The translations under genes were made by a program, and so were the position numbers. Shown piece after piece: positions 55,677 to 64,000 of a stretch of DNA of 64,000 bases. The number at the start of each line of letters is the position of its first letter. The first letter of the stretch is position 1. The stretch comes from Flavobacterium panacagri (GTDB lineage Bacteria > Bacteroidota > Bacteroidia > Flavobacteriales > Flavobacteriaceae): positions 2,976,001 to 3,040,000 of the forward strand of contig NZ_CP119766.1 of assembly GCF_030378165.1 (NCBI RefSeq), written 5' to 3'. Under the pieces are notes generated by a model. It saw only the letters and a program-made list of their open reading frames with translations, was not told the origin of the DNA and searched no databases.

Positions 55677-57344
55677 ATGAAGCAGTTATTTGTTCTGTTG
55701 CTTGTTGCGATATGCTTAGGATGTACAGGGAAAAAGTACATTTCACAAATTCCTTTTAAGTACAATTACTCATTAGAGTTACTGAAAAAGGAATCAGAGA
55801 TGGAAGAAAAAGGTTTAAAGAATAAAACCATAGTAAATGATAATTCTGAGAATCTAAGTGATGAAGTTTTGTATCTGAAGGAAAAATATTCAATTGTACT
55901 GGCTGTTATGCCCAATAAGATCACAAATTATAAGCTTTATTCTTATTTCGATTCCTGGATTAACACTCCTTATAAAGAGAAAAGTTTTTCTAAAAACGGA
56001 ATTGATTGTTCTTATTTTTTGCAGTCTCTGTACAGTGATGTTTATAAGGTAACGTTACCCAAAGTTTACGCAGATGTTAAGAACATTCATCAAAAAGAAG
56101 TTTTTTATTACTATTTAAAACAGATGAGGTGCTTTTATGATAATCTTGAGATACAGGTTGAAGAAGGATACAATGTTCCTTTTGAGCACTTGGATATCGA
56201 AAATATTATCAATCGCAATTATACCAACCTTAGCGGTATAATGCAGGAAGTAAATGAGTTTTATTCGGATCACTTTTATACGTTAAAAGGAGAATTAAAA
56301 TATAAACCTATTAAAGATTATGGTCGGGAATATTCTTGTTTTGAAGAAGTTACGAAAGAAAATGGAAAGCATATTATTTGGGTAAAGTTGGTTTTTCCTG
56401 AATCGCTGGTACCTCAAATTATAGATAATATTTCATTTGTAGTAAATTGCTTTCCAGTAATCAATAAAAGAAAGCATACAATCAGGAAATCTCTTGACGG
56501 TTTCTTGTCTTATGTAGCACTCGAAACGGGTAATAATATCTATTTAGATTTAGATTCTGTTATTGATTCATCTGAGGATCACTACGAAATAAAAGAGTTT
56601 AATGAAGGTATTTTAGAAGAGGGCTGTGCAGTTTTAAGAACGGGTGGAGTATCGCGATTCGATTCAAGAAGCGCTTCCGAATTATTGCAAAATGTTCTAG
56701 ATCTTCTAAAGGATGAGAGTTCCTCTTTTGCTGGTATTGGTAAAGATTTTATAAATAGTTCTTTGGTCGAAATCAACCAATTGCTTGCCTCTGTTCAGCA
56801 ACAAGCCAAGGAAAAAGATTTTTCTAAAACTAATGATCCTTATTTAATGATTAAACCTAAAAATGATGGATCTGAAGGAAAGAATTTTGCTATAAACTAT
56901 TGGTCAACCTGTGCCGAAGAAGGAAATGATATCAAAGCAGGTACAATGTTAGAATGCAAAGACACCTTTTTTATAAGTAAAGACGTGACCCTAATGACCA
57001 ACACAGTTGGAGGTGTAAATAAACAGACCAATAAAGACAGAATCCTCGCTTATAGAAATGCCTTATTAACCCGTGGCAGAATTGTAACTTTTGCCGATAT
57101 TAAAGCTTTTGGATTTAATCATTTTAAAGGTTCAATAGATGATATTCGAATTGAAAAAGGTACTCGGAAAGAGATTTCTGTAAAAGCTGGTTTTAGCCGA
57201 ACAGTTGATATTTATATCAAGACAAATCCTGAAGAAAAACAACATTTATCCAATTCGGAGTGGGAGTATTTGTGTGATAGCTTTTTGAAAAACCTTAAAA
57301 GTAAATCCTCAAATGTCTATCCATACCGCATGTTTATAGATTAG
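55677..57344 (+). CDS. Chimeric ORF: NlpC/P60 lipoprotein start fused to TssF C-terminal part
   Basis: A 555-residue ORF that reads like two genes joined in frame. Residues 1-~130 begin with a lipoprotein signal (VAICLGC, Cys16) and the first third of an NlpC/P60 peptidase: FDSWINTPYK and SKNGIDCSYF, with the catalytic-type Cys111 but no downstream His. From ~140 on the sequence resembles the Bacteroidota TssF baseplate subunit: VLRTGGVSRFDSRSASE (319-335), INYWSTCAEE (406-415), AYRNALLTRGRIVTFADIKA (458-477) and FSRTVDIYI (506-514). No TssF N-terminus is present. This looks like a deletion fusion; whether it is translated or functional is unknown. Confidence 0.65.
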   Translation: MKQLFVLLLVAICLGCTGKKYISQIPFKYNYSLELLKKESEMEEKGLKNKTIVNDNSENLSDEVLYLKEKYSIVLAVMPNKITNYKLYSYFDSWINTPYKEKSFSKNGIDCSYFLQSLYSDVYKVTLPKVYADVKNIHQKEVFYYYLKQMRCFYDNLEIQVEEGYNVPFEHLDIENIINRNYTNLSGIMQEVNEFYSDHFYTLKGELKYKPIKDYGREYSCFEEVTKENGKHIIWVKLVFPESLVPQIIDNISFVVNCFPVINKRKHTIRKSLDGFLSYVALETGNNIYLDLDSVIDSSEDHYEIKEFNEGILEEGCAVLRTGGVSRFDSRSASELLQNVLDLLKDESSSFAGIGKDFINSSLVEINQLLASVQQQAKEKDFSKTNDPYLMIKPKNDGSEGKNFAINYWSTCAEEGNDIKAGTMLECKDTFFISKDVTLMTNTVGGVNKQTNKDRILAYRNALLTRGRIVTFADIKAFGFNHFKGSIDDIRIEKGTRKEISVKAGFSRTVDIYIKTNPEEKQHLSNSEWEYLCDSFLKNLKSKSSNVYPYRMFID

Positions 57345-57350
57345 AAATAG

Positions 57351-57382
57351 AAAACGCCGAAAAATATATTTTTCGGCGTTTT
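57351..57382. terminator. Bidirectional terminator after the TssF-like ORF
   Basis: Fourteen-base arms at 57351-57364 and 57369-57382 with A-rich left and T-rich right flanks. Confidence 0.8.
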
Positions 57383-57408
57383 TGTTGAATTGAGGTTTTA
57401 TTTTGGTT

Positions 57409-59193
57409 TTACTGGTATTTTTTATCCGTAAGTGTTTTCATAAAAGCAACAAGCGCTTTTTCTTCTTTGACAGTCAAATTCAGTTTATCGAAAGGCAGTG
57501 TTTGATTTTCTACTTCGTAACCCAAACCAATTCCGCCTCCTTTATTGTAGAAAGAAACGACTTCTTCCAGCGTTTTAAAAACTCCATTATGCATATACGG
57601 AGCTGTAACAGCCGAATTTCTAACCGTTGGCGTTTTAAAAGCGCCAACTAATTGTGGCATTTGATTGTATATATAACGTCCTTTGTCTGGGCTTAATTTC
57701 TTTCCAGAAGCTTCACTTGGAGTTCCAATAACTTCGTGTTCGGTTTTGGAATAACTTGGCGGAACTGTTCCATTAAATAAAGGTGTAAAATGGCAAGTAG
57801 CACATTTTGCCTTTCCCATAAACAAATTCATTCCCTCAATTTCTTCGTTGTTTAAGGCATTTTTGTTTCCACGTATGTATTCATCAAATCTCGAATCGAA
57901 AGCATTTAAAGAACGGACATAACTGGCAATGGCATTTTGAATCTGCCAGGCTTCTGTTTTTGCGTTTTTTGGATAGGCTTTTTTAAAGAGCGCAACATAT
58001 TCTTTGTCTTGCTGAATTTTGGCATGAATGTTTTCCATTGAGCCGTGCATTTCATCTTTATTCTGAATCACATCAACACTCTGTTTTTCTAAATCCAATT
58101 GGCGCATATCCCAAAATTGGGCATTCTGTAGAGAGGCATAGGTTAGAGTAGGAGTATTTCGTGGTAAATTCATTCCAGTCAAGGATACGTTGGTTTTTAA
58201 GCCGTCTGTAAAAGCCTTTTCAGGATTATGGCAGGTTGCACAGCTTCGGTCATTGTTTTTGGAAAGACCTTTATCATAAAATAATTTTTCTCCTAAAACC
58301 GCTTTTTCTTTGGTATAATTATATTCTTCAGAAAGTACAAAAGCATTTACATCAAAAGCATCTTTGTCAAATAAAGTTTCAATTGTGGGTTTTAGCGGAC
58401 TGTTTTTCTTTACATTTTTGATATTTTCTTCTTTCTGAAAAGCTTTTAAATTTTTAGAAATCGGATTGAGGTATTCGCTAATAAAAACAGCACGATTAAA
58501 AGCATTGAAATTAGTATTATCAGTACAATACTTTTGTGCTTTTTTAGTGATTTCTTTTAAAGCAGATAATGATTTATTATTAGCATTAATTTTTTCAAGT
58601 GTTTCTGGAATAGAAATTAAGCTTTCTCCTGCTTCCGGAATTGAAGACTGTAAAATTGGACTATCAAAACCGGTTATTCCCAAAGCAATAACTCTGAAAA
58701 CATTCTGCTGAATGGCATCCAAAACATAATCGTCACTAATAGTAATGACTTCAAAAGTACTTTCAAGCTGTTTAATATTTGCTTTAAAAATATTCAATTC
58801 GCGTATTAAATCTTCTTTGTTTTTGCTGTCATATTCCGGATAAATCATTTCTTCCATTACCTGAAAACCATGAGGCTCAAAAGATCTGTTTTCTTCCAGT
58901 TCCATTTCGTCCAAAGCAGGGCCGTTCATAAATCTGGCAGTTTCAGGAATAAAATATTCAATTGCCCATTCGACTTTCTTATAAGCCAGACGTGATTTTT
59001 TAAATTGAGCTATAATTTCTTTCTGCGGTGAATTGTTGGATACAAGTTTATGAAACTGAACAATTTCATTATTCAGTTTACTTAAATCAACAAGAAGTTC
59101 TTGTTTAATGGTTGGTTTCGAAGCTTCATTTTCTTTGCAGGAAAAGAACAGACAAAGTGCAAAGAATAAAAAAGTAAAGTGCTTTAATTTCAT
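57409..59193 (-). CDS. Imelysin-like/di-haem cytochrome c peroxidase fusion lipoprotein
   Basis: A 594-residue lipoprotein (FFSCKEN, Cys19). Residues ~20-250 are helical with an imelysin-like block (EPHGFQVMEEMIYP, ~107-120). Residues ~290-590 form a MauG/CCP-type peroxidase with two haem-binding motifs: CATCH at 318-322 and CATCH at 464-468. The family reduces hydrogen peroxide with electrons from cytochromes. The combination suggests an iron- or copper-related periplasmic protein. It lies downstream of the PhoX-like gene, with a terminator between. Confidence 0.88.
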   Translation of the reverse strand: MKLKHFTFLFFALCLFFSCKENEASKPTIKQELLVDLSKLNNEIVQFHKLVSNNSPQKEIIAQFKKSRLAYKKVEWAIEYFIPETARFMNGPALDEMELEENRSFEPHGFQVMEEMIYPEYDSKNKEDLIRELNIFKANIKQLESTFEVITISDDYVLDAIQQNVFRVIALGITGFDSPILQSSIPEAGESLISIPETLEKINANNKSLSALKEITKKAQKYCTDNTNFNAFNRAVFISEYLNPISKNLKAFQKEENIKNVKKNSPLKPTIETLFDKDAFDVNAFVLSEEYNYTKEKAVLGEKLFYDKGLSKNNDRSCATCHNPEKAFTDGLKTNVSLTGMNLPRNTPTLTYASLQNAQFWDMRQLDLEKQSVDVIQNKDEMHGSMENIHAKIQQDKEYVALFKKAYPKNAKTEAWQIQNAIASYVRSLNAFDSRFDEYIRGNKNALNNEEIEGMNLFMGKAKCATCHFTPLFNGTVPPSYSKTEHEVIGTPSEASGKKLSPDKGRYIYNQMPQLVGAFKTPTVRNSAVTAPYMHNGVFKTLEEVVSFYNKGGGIGLGYEVENQTLPFDKLNLTVKEEKALVAFMKTLTDKKYQ

Positions 59194-59210
59194 AATAGTA
59201 TTATAATAGC

Positions 59211-59240
59211 AACAACCCTTATCGAAAAATAAGGGTTGTT
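59211..59240 (-). terminator. Terminator between PhoX-like and peroxidase genes
   Basis: Twelve-base arms at 59211-59222 and 59229-59240 with a 6-base loop, just after the PhoX-like stop. It suggests the two genes are at least partly separate transcripts. Confidence 0.65.
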
Positions 59241-59261
59241 TTAATGATTTGAATGAAATTA

Positions 59262-60740
59262 TTATCGTTGTACGTTTCTAATAATTACAGTTTGTCCGCC
59301 CTCTCTATTGCTTTGAGTTCCCGAACCGTCAGCATTTTCAAAGTCTTTATTCTGCCAAGTGTGAGGATGGATATTTACCGTGAACGTATCAGGAACACCA
59401 ATGATATCTGAAATATCTTCCATAGCACCATATTCCCAGCTTCCAAATTTCATTTCTCCAGATTGGTTGTAAAGCGTATTCCAAGCTACATCTGTTCTTT
59501 TGTGGTTCATATTTAACCACGCTTTGTTCTGTTTTGTAGCGATATTATATTGCCAGATATAAGAATCGTGTTTAGCATCGGCATAATAACTGTCGCCATC
59601 TTCCTGAATGTAAACGAAGTTTTCAGTTACACATAAGTTATCCGGATTGATAATTCCAGTTCCTGGAGTACTGTCGCCTTCAACAGCTAATTCTAGAGTT
59701 CCTTTCAATGGATCTGAAGCATCCAATTTTAGTTTATAAACTCTTCCCCACATCGTATATCCGTCAACTGGAGCATTGTTTGTTGCCTGACCTGTAGCTG
59801 TAAAGTAAATTTCTCTATTATTGTTTGCACTTCCTTTTCTGTAATCTACATCTTCAACTCTTGAAAAACGAATCGCTTTTAAGTCATTAACGGTTGTATT
59901 GATTACAGCTCCTGTTAGATTTTTAGCATTTGGAATTTCAACAAATTCAACTGGATAAGAATTGTTTAATGTAATAGTCGTTTCAACCTGATTTCCGTCA
60001 GTTCTTTTTAAAGCGTATAATTTTCCGTTAGATAAATCTCCAACTGTACTTACATACATGATCAACTGACCAGCACTTACGTGAGAAGTTGCATATGATT
60101 GATCTTCTCCAATTAAAATCACTGTTTTTCCTGGATAAGCTTCTTTTGGAAGTGGAACAGCGTTTTCCATACTAGCTTTTCCTAAAGCAGGTAAAACCCT
60201 GTCTTTTCTGGCTTTATCTGAAGCTAATCCTAACGGATTAATTCCGTGAACCATACTTTCCTGACCACTTTCTCCTGCAGTTAAAAACATAGGGCCAAAT
60301 CCGTGAATTTCTGGAGTTGCCAAAGTTGCAGAACACAAACGTGTTAAACCTCCAACACCATCAACGATGTAATCGCCTTTTACAGGTTTGAATGTTTTAT
60401 CTAAATATACTCTGGAAACAGACTGAATAATTTCGTGATTGGTAATCATAATGTAACCATCTCCGTTTGGATCTCTCATTAATCCCGCACCATCTGGCTG
60501 TGGCCCGTATTTAAAGGTAGGAGATTGTGGAAGAACATCTGTACTTGCAATTAAAGTGCTGATTTTTAGGTTTTCAAAACCAGGCATTGCGTATACAAAC
60601 GCAGGAATTTTAGATTGTGAAGTAAAATCGATGTTGGCATTAACATCGTTTTTCGAATCTTTGTCATCATTTTGGCAGCTTACTAAGGAAAGGCTTGCTA
60701 TTCCAAATAAAGCAATAGATTTAAGAAGGTTAGTTTTCAT
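59262..60740 (-). CDS. PhoX/DUF839-like beta-propeller lipoprotein
   Basis: A 492-residue lipoprotein (SLVSCQNDD, Cys22). The propeller shows PhoX-type motifs: GYIMITNHE (~110-118), FSRVEDVDYR (~286-295) and the acidic site NPDNLCVTENFVYIQEDG (~358-375). PhoX enzymes are calcium/iron alkaline phosphatases; the iron-ligand cysteine cannot be confirmed here. It may be phosphatase-like rather than proven active. A good -7 box is upstream (60769-60776). Confidence 0.72.
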   Translation of the reverse strand: MKTNLLKSIALFGIASLSLVSCQNDDKDSKNDVNANIDFTSQSKIPAFVYAMPGFENLKISTLIASTDVLPQSPTFKYGPQPDGAGLMRDPNGDGYIMITNHEIIQSVSRVYLDKTFKPVKGDYIVDGVGGLTRLCSATLATPEIHGFGPMFLTAGESGQESMVHGINPLGLASDKARKDRVLPALGKASMENAVPLPKEAYPGKTVILIGEDQSYATSHVSAGQLIMYVSTVGDLSNGKLYALKRTDGNQVETTITLNNSYPVEFVEIPNAKNLTGAVINTTVNDLKAIRFSRVEDVDYRKGSANNNREIYFTATGQATNNAPVDGYTMWGRVYKLKLDASDPLKGTLELAVEGDSTPGTGIINPDNLCVTENFVYIQEDGDSYYADAKHDSYIWQYNIATKQNKAWLNMNHKRTDVAWNTLYNQSGEMKFGSWEYGAMEDISDIIGVPDTFTVNIHPHTWQNKDFENADGSGTQSNREGGQTVIIRNVQR

Positions 60741-60768
60741 AATTGTTTCTGTTTTTTTTTTGATAGAA

Positions 60769-60776
60769 CAAAGCTA
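60769..60776 (-). promoter_or_regulatory. -7 box for the PhoX-like gene
   Basis: Minus strand TAGCTTTG fits TAnnTTTG, 28 bases before the ATG at 60740. No obvious Pho-box repeat was recognised beside it. Confidence 0.5.
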
Positions 60777-60897
60777 TCTCTCTAAAACAAAATACAGGTT
60801 ATGTTAATTTTTTCTTAATGCTAATAATTGTAAGTCTTGTATTATGAAATCGTAAATTTAAGATTGTGAATGTAAATTTAAGACTCTTAAAAAAATC

Positions 60898-61533
60898 TTA
60901 AAGAGGTTTAAAAAGCTGATTCAAATTGGTTGCTTTCTTCTCTTTTAGCTTCTTTACAATCTTAAGAAATGCAATTGCAGTTATATAAGCATCGCCTAAA
61001 GCAGTATGTCTGTCTTTTTTTGAAATATCAAATTTATCAGCTAAATCATCCAAAGTGTAATGATCTTTTCGTTCAAATAAATGCGACTGAATCAAAGTCT
61101 TTTTATATAAATAAGCAGTGTCTAAAGTTTTATTGGTTAATTGAGGAAGTCCGTTTCTTTCCAAAGCTTTATTAATCATGGTAACATCAAAAATAGTATG
61201 ATGTGCAATAATAATAGAATCTCCCAGAAACTCTAAAAACTGTTGTAAAGCTTCGAGTTCTGTGGGACGTTTTACCAGCAGATCTTTTAAAATACCATGA
61301 ATTTGTGCTGTAGTTTTGTCATAATGTTCTTGTTCAAGATAGACTTCAAAGCTATTCTGAACATTAATAATTCCGTTTTGAAGAACTAGTGCGCCAATGC
61401 ATAACATTCGGTCGTTATCGTAATCAAAACCAGTAGTTTCAGTATCTAAAACCACAAAACGAGTTTCTTCGATTGTGACGCTTTCATCAAAGAAATTATG
61501 TTCTTCTTTTTTCCAAAAATTGAATAAACTCAT
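60898..61533 (-). CDS. DnaQ-type 3'-5' exonuclease
   Basis: A 211-residue DEDDh exonuclease of the DNA polymerase III epsilon-like family. Exo I is VVLDTETTGFD (Asp30, Glu32), Exo II contains HHTIFDVTMI, and Exo III is HTALGDAY with the general-base His. No polymerase-binding tail like E. coli DnaQ is seen. It starts two bases after the cNMP/CBS/DUF294 gene, so the two form an operon; the same pairing occurs in other bacteria as far as I recall. Confidence 0.88.
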   Translation of the reverse strand: MSLFNFWKKEEHNFFDESVTIEETRFVVLDTETTGFDYDNDRMLCIGALVLQNGIINVQNSFEVYLEQEHYDKTTAQIHGILKDLLVKRPTELEALQQFLEFLGDSIIIAHHTIFDVTMINKALERNGLPQLTNKTLDTAYLYKKTLIQSHLFERKDHYTLDDLADKFDISKKDRHTALGDAYITAIAFLKIVKKLKEKKATNLNQLFKPL

Positions 61534-61535
61534 TA

Positions 61536-63455
61536 TTATACCAGATTTGAGATATTAAAACGTACTGAAATTAATTCCTGAAGCTCTTTAATGGTTTTAA
61601 AAGTACGTTTCAGTTTAATCTTTTCCATTTTCGTTAAAGATTCCAATTCGATAAACTGACCCGAATCATGATGTAATAATCCTTGTTTGGTTCTGAATTT
61701 TAATAAGGCTTTAAACGAATACGAACACGATAAATACAATTCTCTGTTATTAGGTTCCAGTTCAGCCAATTTTTCAAAACGTTCTGCCGTATTACTTATT
61801 CCTTTTACCGAATGAGATAAAATTAAAAGACGTGCGGCGTCGGTTAAAGGCATTAAAGCTCTTCGTTTAATGTCAAAGTTGTCTTTGTTAGCCCCGTCTT
61901 GTTCCACCAAAAATTGTCTGAAGAAACCAGTAGGAGAAGGACTTTGCAAAGCACCACTCACCAAATGCATATAAAAAATCGGATTCGCTTTTACGTTTTC
62001 AAAAATAGAATCAGATAATTCGTTTACGATTTCAGAATCGCCATACGTTTTGCTGTAATCAAAGAAAATGAACGACAGTAAAACTTCATTTTTACCAGGA
62101 TTGGTGATCCAGTGATGCACCTGAGCTTTCCAGTCGTCAAGGCTCATACACCATTTTGGACTCGACGCCATCATATCGGCCGGGCAGTAATCGTAGCCAA
62201 TTTCAAAAAGACCTTTATTAACAAGTCCGGCAAATTTTAGGAAATAGATTCTGGTTTCATCCCTAAAAACTTCGTTTACATTTTCATATACAATAGCATT
62301 ATCCTGATCGGTGTGAAGCATTTGTTCACCACGTCCCTGACTTCCAAGTGCCAGCCAGGCAAATTTTACAGGAGGCGGACTGCTCATTTTTTCGATACAA
62401 ATTTCGATAACGCGAGTTGTACAGGCTTCATTCAGTTCAGTAATGATTTTAGTAATCAAAGTCATTGGAATATTTTGATCGAGATAACCCTGAAGCAACT
62501 GCATGATTTGGTTGCGAATCGGCTTTATTTCCTTAATTTTTTTGGTACGTTTTAACGCTTTTATCAAAACGGCAGGATTGTTTCCAAGCGCCACCATAAC
62601 GTCATGCTTCGATAAAATTCCGACTGCTTTGGTATTTACCGTTCCGTCTTTCGTTAAACATAAATGACTGATATTACTTTTCATCATCGCCATTTGTGCT
62701 TCGGTAACCGTCATTTTTTTAGGATATGTAATTACCGGTTTTGTCATTATCGTTTCGGCAGTCGTCGTAATCGGAAAATCGCCGGTAACAATTTTATTTC
62801 GAAGATCTTTATCGGTCAAAATACCAATCGGAAGCATTTCATCTACAATCAAAATCGCTCCAACTTTCTTTTTACTCATAATCTTAGCAATTTCCTTAAC
62901 TGTTGTTGAAGGACTGCAGGTTACGATTTTTTTAGAATATTTTATCGGCGTTAAATCAAAGGAATGATTGTTAGAATGCAGATTTTCATTCAACAGATCA
63001 TCACCATATAATTTGTCTTTATGAATATCAGAATACGGATTTCGCGTATTAGAAGCATAACTTTCAATCAGGAAATTACCAACATTTCGGTTTTCCAATG
63101 CGTAAGGTTTAAAAACAGCAATCGGAATAGCGTATAAAATACTTTCTTCATGCGCTACCGCTTCCATAATATAGTTTTCCTGCGCTAAAAGCGGGCGAAG
63201 CCCAAAAATATCGCCTTCATCACACATATCCAGAACGGTATTTTTAGTGCTTTTTTTCAAAGCAACTGCACCTTTATGTACCACATAAAACGAATCGTGT
63301 GTTTTATCGTTTTCAGCAAAAATTACCGAATCTTTTTCTTTATATATAATTGAAATCTGTTCAGACAGCTTTTCTAAATCTTTCTGATGCAAAAAATTAA
63401 ACGGCGGATATCCTTTTAAAAAGTCAGCAACTCTCTGCGAAATGGTATTTTTCAT
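61536..63455 (-). CDS. cNMP-binding, CBS-pair and DUF294 nucleotidyltransferase-like protein
   Basis: A 639-residue signalling protein. Residues ~10-130 form a cyclic-nucleotide-binding fold (FYVVHKGAVALKK, then DEGDIFGLRPLL), ~170-290 a CBS pair (VKEIAKIMSKKKVGAILIV, TVTEAQMAMMKSNISHLCL), and ~320-639 the DUF294 nucleotidyltransferase-like domain with WLALGSQGRGEQMLHTDQD and its C-terminal helical part. It may sense nucleotides and modify a partner by nucleotidyl transfer; the adjacent exonuclease is a candidate partner. Activity is unproven. Confidence 0.88.
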   Translation of the reverse strand: MKNTISQRVADFLKGYPPFNFLHQKDLEKLSEQISIIYKEKDSVIFAENDKTHDSFYVVHKGAVALKKSTKNTVLDMCDEGDIFGLRPLLAQENYIMEAVAHEESILYAIPIAVFKPYALENRNVGNFLIESYASNTRNPYSDIHKDKLYGDDLLNENLHSNNHSFDLTPIKYSKKIVTCSPSTTVKEIAKIMSKKKVGAILIVDEMLPIGILTDKDLRNKIVTGDFPITTTAETIMTKPVITYPKKMTVTEAQMAMMKSNISHLCLTKDGTVNTKAVGILSKHDVMVALGNNPAVLIKALKRTKKIKEIKPIRNQIMQLLQGYLDQNIPMTLITKIITELNEACTTRVIEICIEKMSSPPPVKFAWLALGSQGRGEQMLHTDQDNAIVYENVNEVFRDETRIYFLKFAGLVNKGLFEIGYDYCPADMMASSPKWCMSLDDWKAQVHHWITNPGKNEVLLSFIFFDYSKTYGDSEIVNELSDSIFENVKANPIFYMHLVSGALQSPSPTGFFRQFLVEQDGANKDNFDIKRRALMPLTDAARLLILSHSVKGISNTAERFEKLAELEPNNRELYLSCSYSFKALLKFRTKQGLLHHDSGQFIELESLTKMEKIKLKRTFKTIKELQELISVRFNISNLV

Positions 63456-63520
63456 GTGGCTAGATTAAAGTCCTAAAGTACTATTTAAAATAGAAATGTA
63501 AAAGAAACACATTATAATAA

Positions 63521-63585
63521 TTTGCCACAAAGGCACAAAGTCCCAAAGAAATAAATCCTTGGCGTCTTTGTGCCTTTGTGGCAAA
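63521..63585. terminator. Long perfect inverted repeat, possible terminator or repeat
   Basis: Perfect 20-bp arms at 63521-63540 and 63566-63585 followed by a run of A or T on each strand. The GGCACAAAG core resembles that in the terminator at 9484-9512. It lies downstream of the 123-residue gene on the minus strand. Confidence 0.6.
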
Positions 63586-63600
63586 AAAAACTTATATAAT

Positions 63601-63972
63601 TTAATAGACTCTATGAACAGTACCGCGTTGCTTTTCTTCAGAGCCAACCAAGCCAAATTCAAAAGTATAAGAATCTTTAGAAGTCGTTAAAATCTTCATG
63701 CTGATAGCTTTTTCTTCCGCCATGTTTTTTGGATGTTTTTTCTGTAGCACATATTCGCAATCACTTACCCAGCGAATGGTTGCTGTATCTGTTTTCCCTT
63801 CAAAAGTTTCGATTTCAATATCCTCTTTGCGTTCAAAAAAAGTCGTTTTTTTAACGCCGTTTACTTCTGTTTCAAATTTGAATTTTCCGGTTTTAAAATC
63901 TTTGCAGTTGTGTTCTGTATTATAGCATGAAACTAAAGTTAGAACAGGAAATAAGAATAGTATTTTTTTCAT
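63601..63972 (-). CDS. Small lipoprotein of unknown function
   Basis: A 123-residue lipoprotein (MKKILFLFPVLTLVSCYN, Cys16) with two further cysteines (NCKDF, DCEYV) and a compact beta-rich mature part. Family not recognised. It lies upstream of the cNMP/CBS gene on the same strand with a long inverted repeat between, so co-transcription is uncertain. Confidence 0.7.
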   Translation of the reverse strand: MKKILFLFPVLTLVSCYNTEHNCKDFKTGKFKFETEVNGVKKTTFFERKEDIEIETFEGKTDTATIRWVSDCEYVLQKKHPKNMAEEKAISMKILTTSKDSYTFEFGLVGSEEKQRGTVHRVY

Positions 63973-64000
63973 TTTAATTAAGTTGTTTTTTAGGAGCTAA

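Noticed and set aside
57409..59193. Plain cytochrome c peroxidase without extra domain
   Set aside because: The N-terminal 250 residues are clearly additional and carry an imelysin-like block.
1..64000. CRISPR array, tRNA, rRNA, prophage or complete insertion sequence
   Set aside because: No regular spacer-repeat pattern, cloverleaf, rRNA core or transposase was seen; repeats found are short palindromes or direct copies.

Overview
The window is chromosomal DNA from a low-GC member of the Flavobacteriaceae, most likely the genus Flavobacterium. Evidence: promoter -7 boxes of the Bacteroidota form TAnnTTTG, a secreted enzyme ending in a type IX secretion (Por) sorting domain, a TonB-dependent receptor with an N-terminal CarboxypepD_reg-like domain, many lipoproteins, and family members typical of flavobacteria (TIGR02757, DUF6146-like, TIGR02117, BatA-type proteins). 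No rRNA, tRNA, CRISPR array, integrase or intact insertion sequence was seen.

Layout. 1-3.6 kb: a truncated flippase-like membrane protein, an MscS channel and a small membrane protein. 3.7-10.2 kb: uvrA, an ECF sigma factor with a 47-residue companion, a secreted TPR protein and a cluster-less endonuclease III. 10.5-19.6 kb: Bcp peroxiredoxin, a conserved cytosolic protein of unknown role, an MBL-fold hydrolase with a TTG start, small envelope proteins, an esterase, a dihydroorotase homologue lacking its usual zinc ligands, and a BatA/vWA protein. 20-27.3 kb: a lactonase-like propeller, a DEAD-box helicase, and an operon of a LolD-like ATPase with an inserted membrane hairpin, a polytopic membrane protein and a TIGR02757 protein. 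27.3-40 kb: a T9SS pectate-lyase-like protein, small envelope proteins, serA and serC, a LuxC-like acyl-CoA reductase divergent from a 2[4Fe-4S] ferredoxin, and a TonB-dependent receptor. 40-52 kb: ychF, TIGR02117, an operon of YihY/BrkB, flavin reductase, transglutaminase and nicotinate phosphoribosyltransferase, then the type IIA topoisomerase pair parE-parC.

The most unusual part is 51.9-57.3 kb. A ClpV/TssH-type AAA+ ATPase and a membrane-anchored PKD protein form one operon. Divergent from it is a single ORF that appears to join the start of an NlpC/P60 lipoprotein in frame to the C-terminal part of a TssF baseplate protein. No sheath, tube, spike or other baseplate gene lies in the window. 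I read this as the collapsed remnant of a Bacteroidota type VI secretion (T6SS-iii) locus, or its edge after an internal deletion, inserted between parC and a cytochrome c peroxidase gene.

The right end (57.4-64 kb) holds an imelysin-like/di-haem peroxidase fusion, a PhoX-like lipoprotein, a DnaQ-type exonuclease paired with a cNMP/CBS/DUF294 protein, and a small lipoprotein. Intergenic spaces are rich in palindromes. Several act as intrinsic terminators; others form interspersed repeat families, including one present in two diverged copies at about 17.6 and 41.6 kb.
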